Positions 61,819 through 64,000 of a stretch of DNA of 64,000 nt are shown in pieces; the first letter of the stretch is position 1; every line of letters begins with the position of its first letter. The position numbers and the translations under genes are program-made. This DNA is from Yoonia sediminilitoris. GTDB taxonomy: Bacteria; Pseudomonadota; Alphaproteobacteria; Rhodobacterales; Rhodobacteraceae. The notes beneath the pieces were generated by a model that saw only the letters and a program-made list of their open reading frames with translations, did no database searches and was not told the origin of the DNA. The DNA lies in NCBI RefSeq assembly GCF_003058085.1, contig NZ_QBUD01000001.1, positions 868,001-932,000 of the forward strand, written 5' to 3'.

Positions 61819-62444
61819 AAGAACGGATCATCAAGAGCGATGGATGTGTGCGCGAAGGCGCAGCCTGGCTGTGTGACAAAGACCCCCGCTTTGCCAAAGC
61901 GATGGTGGGCTTGCCGCCGCTGCCTTTGCGGCTGAAACCGGACGGTTTTGCACAGCTGTTCAGTGCGATTGTCAGCCAGCAGGTCAGTGTGGCCTCGGCC
62001 AATGCAATCTGGGATCGGTTGGAAAGGGCCGGGATGACAAGCCCGGCGGCCGTTGCTGCGACACCTGCTGACGACCTCAAATCACTGGGGCTAAGCCGGC
62101 AGAAAGTGCGCTACGCCCATGCGCTCGCCGCGGCTGACATTGACTATGATCTGCTGCGTGAAAGACCCGCTGTGGACGTCATCAATCAGCTGACAGCCGT
62201 CACCGGGATTGGCCAGTGGACTGCGGAAATCTATGCGATGTTCTCTTTGGGGCGGGCCGATGTGTTCGCCCCAGGTGATCTGGCGCTGCAAGAAGCCGCC
62301 AAGCTGATATTCGACCTGCCCGAACGCCCCGGGGAAAGGGCCTTGCGCGCGATGGCACAGGACTGGGCCCCATGGCGGTCGGTTGCAGCCCGGATCATGT
62401 GGGCCTACTACAAGCAGACAAAACAAAGGGAAGGCATCCGATGA
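61815..62444 (+). CDS. alkA: DNA-3-methyladenine glycosylase II (AlkA-like)
   Basis: 209 residues, HhH-GPD fold without the N-terminal AlkA_N or regulatory domain. Removes alkylated bases. Segments: FAQLFSAIVSQQVSVASANAI, helix-hairpin-helix LTAVTGIGQWTAEIYAMF, and the catalytic Asp in FAPGDLALQ. The ATG shares 4 bp with the cobK stop. It is followed by the esterase with the same overlap. Confidence 0.9.
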   Translation: MKERIIKSDGCVREGAAWLCDKDPRFAKAMVGLPPLPLRLKPDGFAQLFSAIVSQQVSVASANAIWDRLERAGMTSPAAVAATPADDLKSLGLSRQKVRYAHALAAADIDYDLLRERPAVDVINQLTAVTGIGQWTAEIYAMFSLGRADVFAPGDLALQEAAKLIFDLPERPGERALRAMAQDWAPWRSVAARIMWAYYKQTKQREGIR

Positions 62445-63109
62445 CCAGAAGCTTAGAGGCGCAACGGCGCGAACCGATCTCGGGCGACCTGAGGTCCTGT
62501 GTGGTGTTCCTGCATGGGTATGGCGCAAATGCCGCCGACCTGATCGGGCTTGCCGACCCGCTGGGCGAACATATGCCGGATACGTTGTTCATCGCGCCCG
62601 ACGCGCCAGAACAGTGTGCCGGTGCGCCGATGGGGTTCCAATGGTTTCCGATTCCATGGATAGACGGATCATCCGAGGAAGAAAGCCGCGCCGGGCTTGA
62701 CCGGGCCGCAGCCGATCTGGATGCGTTTCTGACAGGCATCATGGTGGACGAGGATTTGTTGCCGGAACAAATGATCGTTCTGGGCTTTTCCCAAGGGACA
62801 ATGATGGCGTTGCATGTCTTGCCCCGCAGAGAAGACCCCGTCGCCGGTATCGTCGCGTTTTCCGGACGGCTGTTGGAACCTGAATTGCTGGCTGACGAGG
62901 TCGTCAGCCGTCCGCCGGTTCTGCTGGTTCATGGCGATCAGGATGACGTCGTGCCGCCGCAATCCTTGCCGCAAGCCGCCGAAACGCTTCAGGGCGCAGG
63001 CTGGAAAGAGGTCTATGCCCATATCATGAAAGGCACAGGCCACGGCATTGCACCAGATGGGCTCCAGGTGGCGCTTGCCTTTATGCGGGACAGGTTTGGC
63101 ATGTCCTAG
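62441..63109 (+). CDS. Alpha/beta-hydrolase esterase (carboxylesterase 2 type)
   Basis: 222 residues, PF02230-type carboxylesterase/lysophospholipase-like fold. The nucleophile elbow is GFSQG (near residue 112), the acid is in LLVHGDQDDVVP and the His in GTGHGI. Substrate unknown. Last gene of the cbiD-cobK-alkA-esterase coupled unit. The stop codon lies in the left arm of the hairpin at 63105-63124. Confidence 0.88.
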   Translation: MTRSLEAQRREPISGDLRSCVVFLHGYGANAADLIGLADPLGEHMPDTLFIAPDAPEQCAGAPMGFQWFPIPWIDGSSEEESRAGLDRAAADLDAFLTGIMVDEDLLPEQMIVLGFSQGTMMALHVLPRREDPVAGIVAFSGRLLEPELLADEVVSRPPVLLVHGDQDDVVPPQSLPQAAETLQGAGWKEVYAHIMKGTGHGIAPDGLQVALAFMRDRFGMS

Positions 63110-63124
63110 GGTCCTGGCCCTAGG
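63105..63124 (+). terminator. Hairpin over the esterase stop codon
   Basis: CCTAGGG and CCCTAGG arms (perfect 7 bp, 6-nt loop) contain the TAG stop. No T-run follows. Probably ends or stabilises the cob-alkA-esterase transcript. Confidence 0.5.
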
Positions 63125-63226
63125 GTGGATTTACCCGCAGAAATCTTTCCGGAACGGACCGGCTTTTAACGGTTTGGTCGTCTTTGCGGGCCATGGTCGG
63201 AGGGCATCCAGAAGGGAAGTTCCACC

Positions 63227-63961
63227 ATGTCCGCGAAGCCCATGCCAAAGCTGATTGGGATGATGTCACCGCGCACCTTGCTGGGGTGGAGCGCTCGGTT
63301 TTTCCTGATTCTTGCGTTGATCTGGTGGGGCAATTCATTTGTGTATCCCCTGATCCATAATGGCGCAAATGCGAGTTTCACAACATTGGCGGTCAATACG
63401 GGGCTGTTTGCGGTCCCGATTGCAGGCGTTTTGTTGTGGTCATTGGCCGCCGTGAGCAAAGACCACCGGCGGCTTGAAAAGGTCTATGGCATCGACCCCG
63501 TGACCGGATTGCCCAATCGGAACAGCTTTTGCCACCAACTACAGCCAATCCTGCCGCAAAGTGGCGTGCTGTTGCTTATCGATATTGATGATTTTCGCAC
63601 CATCAATGATCGGCGGGGGCGGCAGGCGGGTGATTTGTGTATGATGTCATTGGCGCAACGCTTTCGTGAACTGACGAGAGAGACGGATATCGTTGGTCGC
63701 ATGGATGGTCCGACGTTTGCAGCCTATTTGCCTGGTGCGACGGTGGAACATGCCTATGGCGTCGCCGCACGGTTGACTGACGGGGTGCAACTGATCCGCG
63801 AAAGCGGGGTCATGAAGTTTACAACATCCGTGGGCGCAGTGTTTGCCGATGGTGAAATGCCCATCGCCGATCTTTTGCGTGGTGCCGAAGCAGCACTCGA
63901 ACGCGCCAAGCTGAACGGGCGGGCCACTGTGGTTCTGGATGCGTTGCCGATGGTCGCCTGA
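63227..63961 (+). CDS. Membrane-anchored GGDEF-fold protein with a degenerate active site
   Basis: 244 residues. Two hydrophobic helices (about 22-45 and 55-74) precede a GGDEF-fold domain (GIDPVTGLPNRNSF; LLLIDIDDFRTINDR; ADLLRGAEAALERAKLNGR). Where GGDEF is expected the sequence reads GRMDGPTFAAYL, so the signature residues for di-GTP cyclisation are lost. It may bind GTP or c-di-GMP, or act as a scaffold. GAAGGGA lies before the ATG. The window ends 39 bp after the stop. Confidence 0.85.
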   Translation: MSAKPMPKLIGMMSPRTLLGWSARFFLILALIWWGNSFVYPLIHNGANASFTTLAVNTGLFAVPIAGVLLWSLAAVSKDHRRLEKVYGIDPVTGLPNRNSFCHQLQPILPQSGVLLLIDIDDFRTINDRRGRQAGDLCMMSLAQRFRELTRETDIVGRMDGPTFAAYLPGATVEHAYGVAARLTDGVQLIRESGVMKFTTSVGAVFADGEMPIADLLRGAEAALERAKLNGRATVVLDALPMVA

Positions 63962-64000
63962 GGCGTTTGCGCCAAAACCGGAGGCAGCAGCTTTCGGTGG

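Overview
The window looks like a chromosomal segment of a marine Rhodobacteraceae bacterium (Roseobacter group, Alphaproteobacteria). The evidence is gene content and order: a long class II B12-dependent ribonucleotide reductase, a fused indolepyruvate:ferredoxin oxidoreductase, trpGDC-moaC-moeA-lexA, an alphaproteobacterial GTTC-N7-GTTC SOS box, CcmE/F/H cytochrome c maturation genes, and GC-rich coding sequence. Genus cannot be fixed from this sequence. I see no CRISPR array, insertion sequence, integrase or rRNA, and one tRNA (Pro, anticodon TGG).

Layout: 1-13 kb holds an EnvZ-like histidine kinase, a LysR regulator divergent from the indolepyruvate oxidoreductase, murI, and an argC-ccmE-(endolysin-holin-XhlA-like)-ccmF-ccmH cluster. 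A phage-type lysis cassette therefore sits inside a cytochrome c maturation locus. 13-20 kb holds a DUF2087 protein, a GNAT enzyme, gltA, gltX, comEC and lexA. 20-33 kb is a mostly minus-strand block: the tightly overlapping trpG-trpD-DUF3592-ung-trpC-moaC-moeA series, ppiD-trpE, an aminotransferase, gpt and fabI, interrupted by a plus-strand divergent polysaccharide deacetylase gene. 33-40 kb holds pdxH, a double cold-shock protein gene, DUF192, tRNA-Pro, then nrdJ with a candidate NrdR box and an exact DnaA box upstream, and an AIM24-family gene. 40-52 kb holds a cupin, eno, a DMT exporter, a Fur/Mur regulator, a frameshifted phzF-like gene, a FemAB-like acyltransferase, tyrS/anmK, a small outer-membrane barrel, a PEP mutase-family enzyme with an aminotransferase, and soxR divergent from a small Cys-containing ORF plus a VOC gene. 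52-64 kb holds cysS, cimA, a phytoene synthase-like protein, an MFS permease, cobalamin genes (cobB, cobA / cbiD, cobK), alkA, an esterase and a degenerate GGDEF protein.

Functional links: cobalamin genes and the B12-dependent NrdJ occur in the same segment. Tryptophan genes are co-transcribed with DNA repair (ung) and molybdopterin genes and end next to lexA. Citramalate synthase gives a threonine-independent route towards isoleucine. SoxR has a near-consensus operator with a 19-bp promoter spacer facing a two-gene unit.

The most noteworthy unexplained structures are: (1) a 50-bp paired-palindrome element (22+6+22) present twice, each copy starting inside the stop codon of the upstream gene (nrdJ, cysS) and in opposite orientation; (2) the SoxR-facing 58-residue ORF; (3) the lysis cassette in the ccm locus with a terminator-like hairpin before ccmF; (4) a perfect 7-7-7 palindrome over the indolepyruvate oxidoreductase promoter; (5) a single-base frameshift in phzF; (6) an inverted repeat enclosing tRNA-Pro. 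Bases 1-48 precede the first complete gene and hold nothing I can assign. The only gene-free stretch above 300 bases is 35192-35758.
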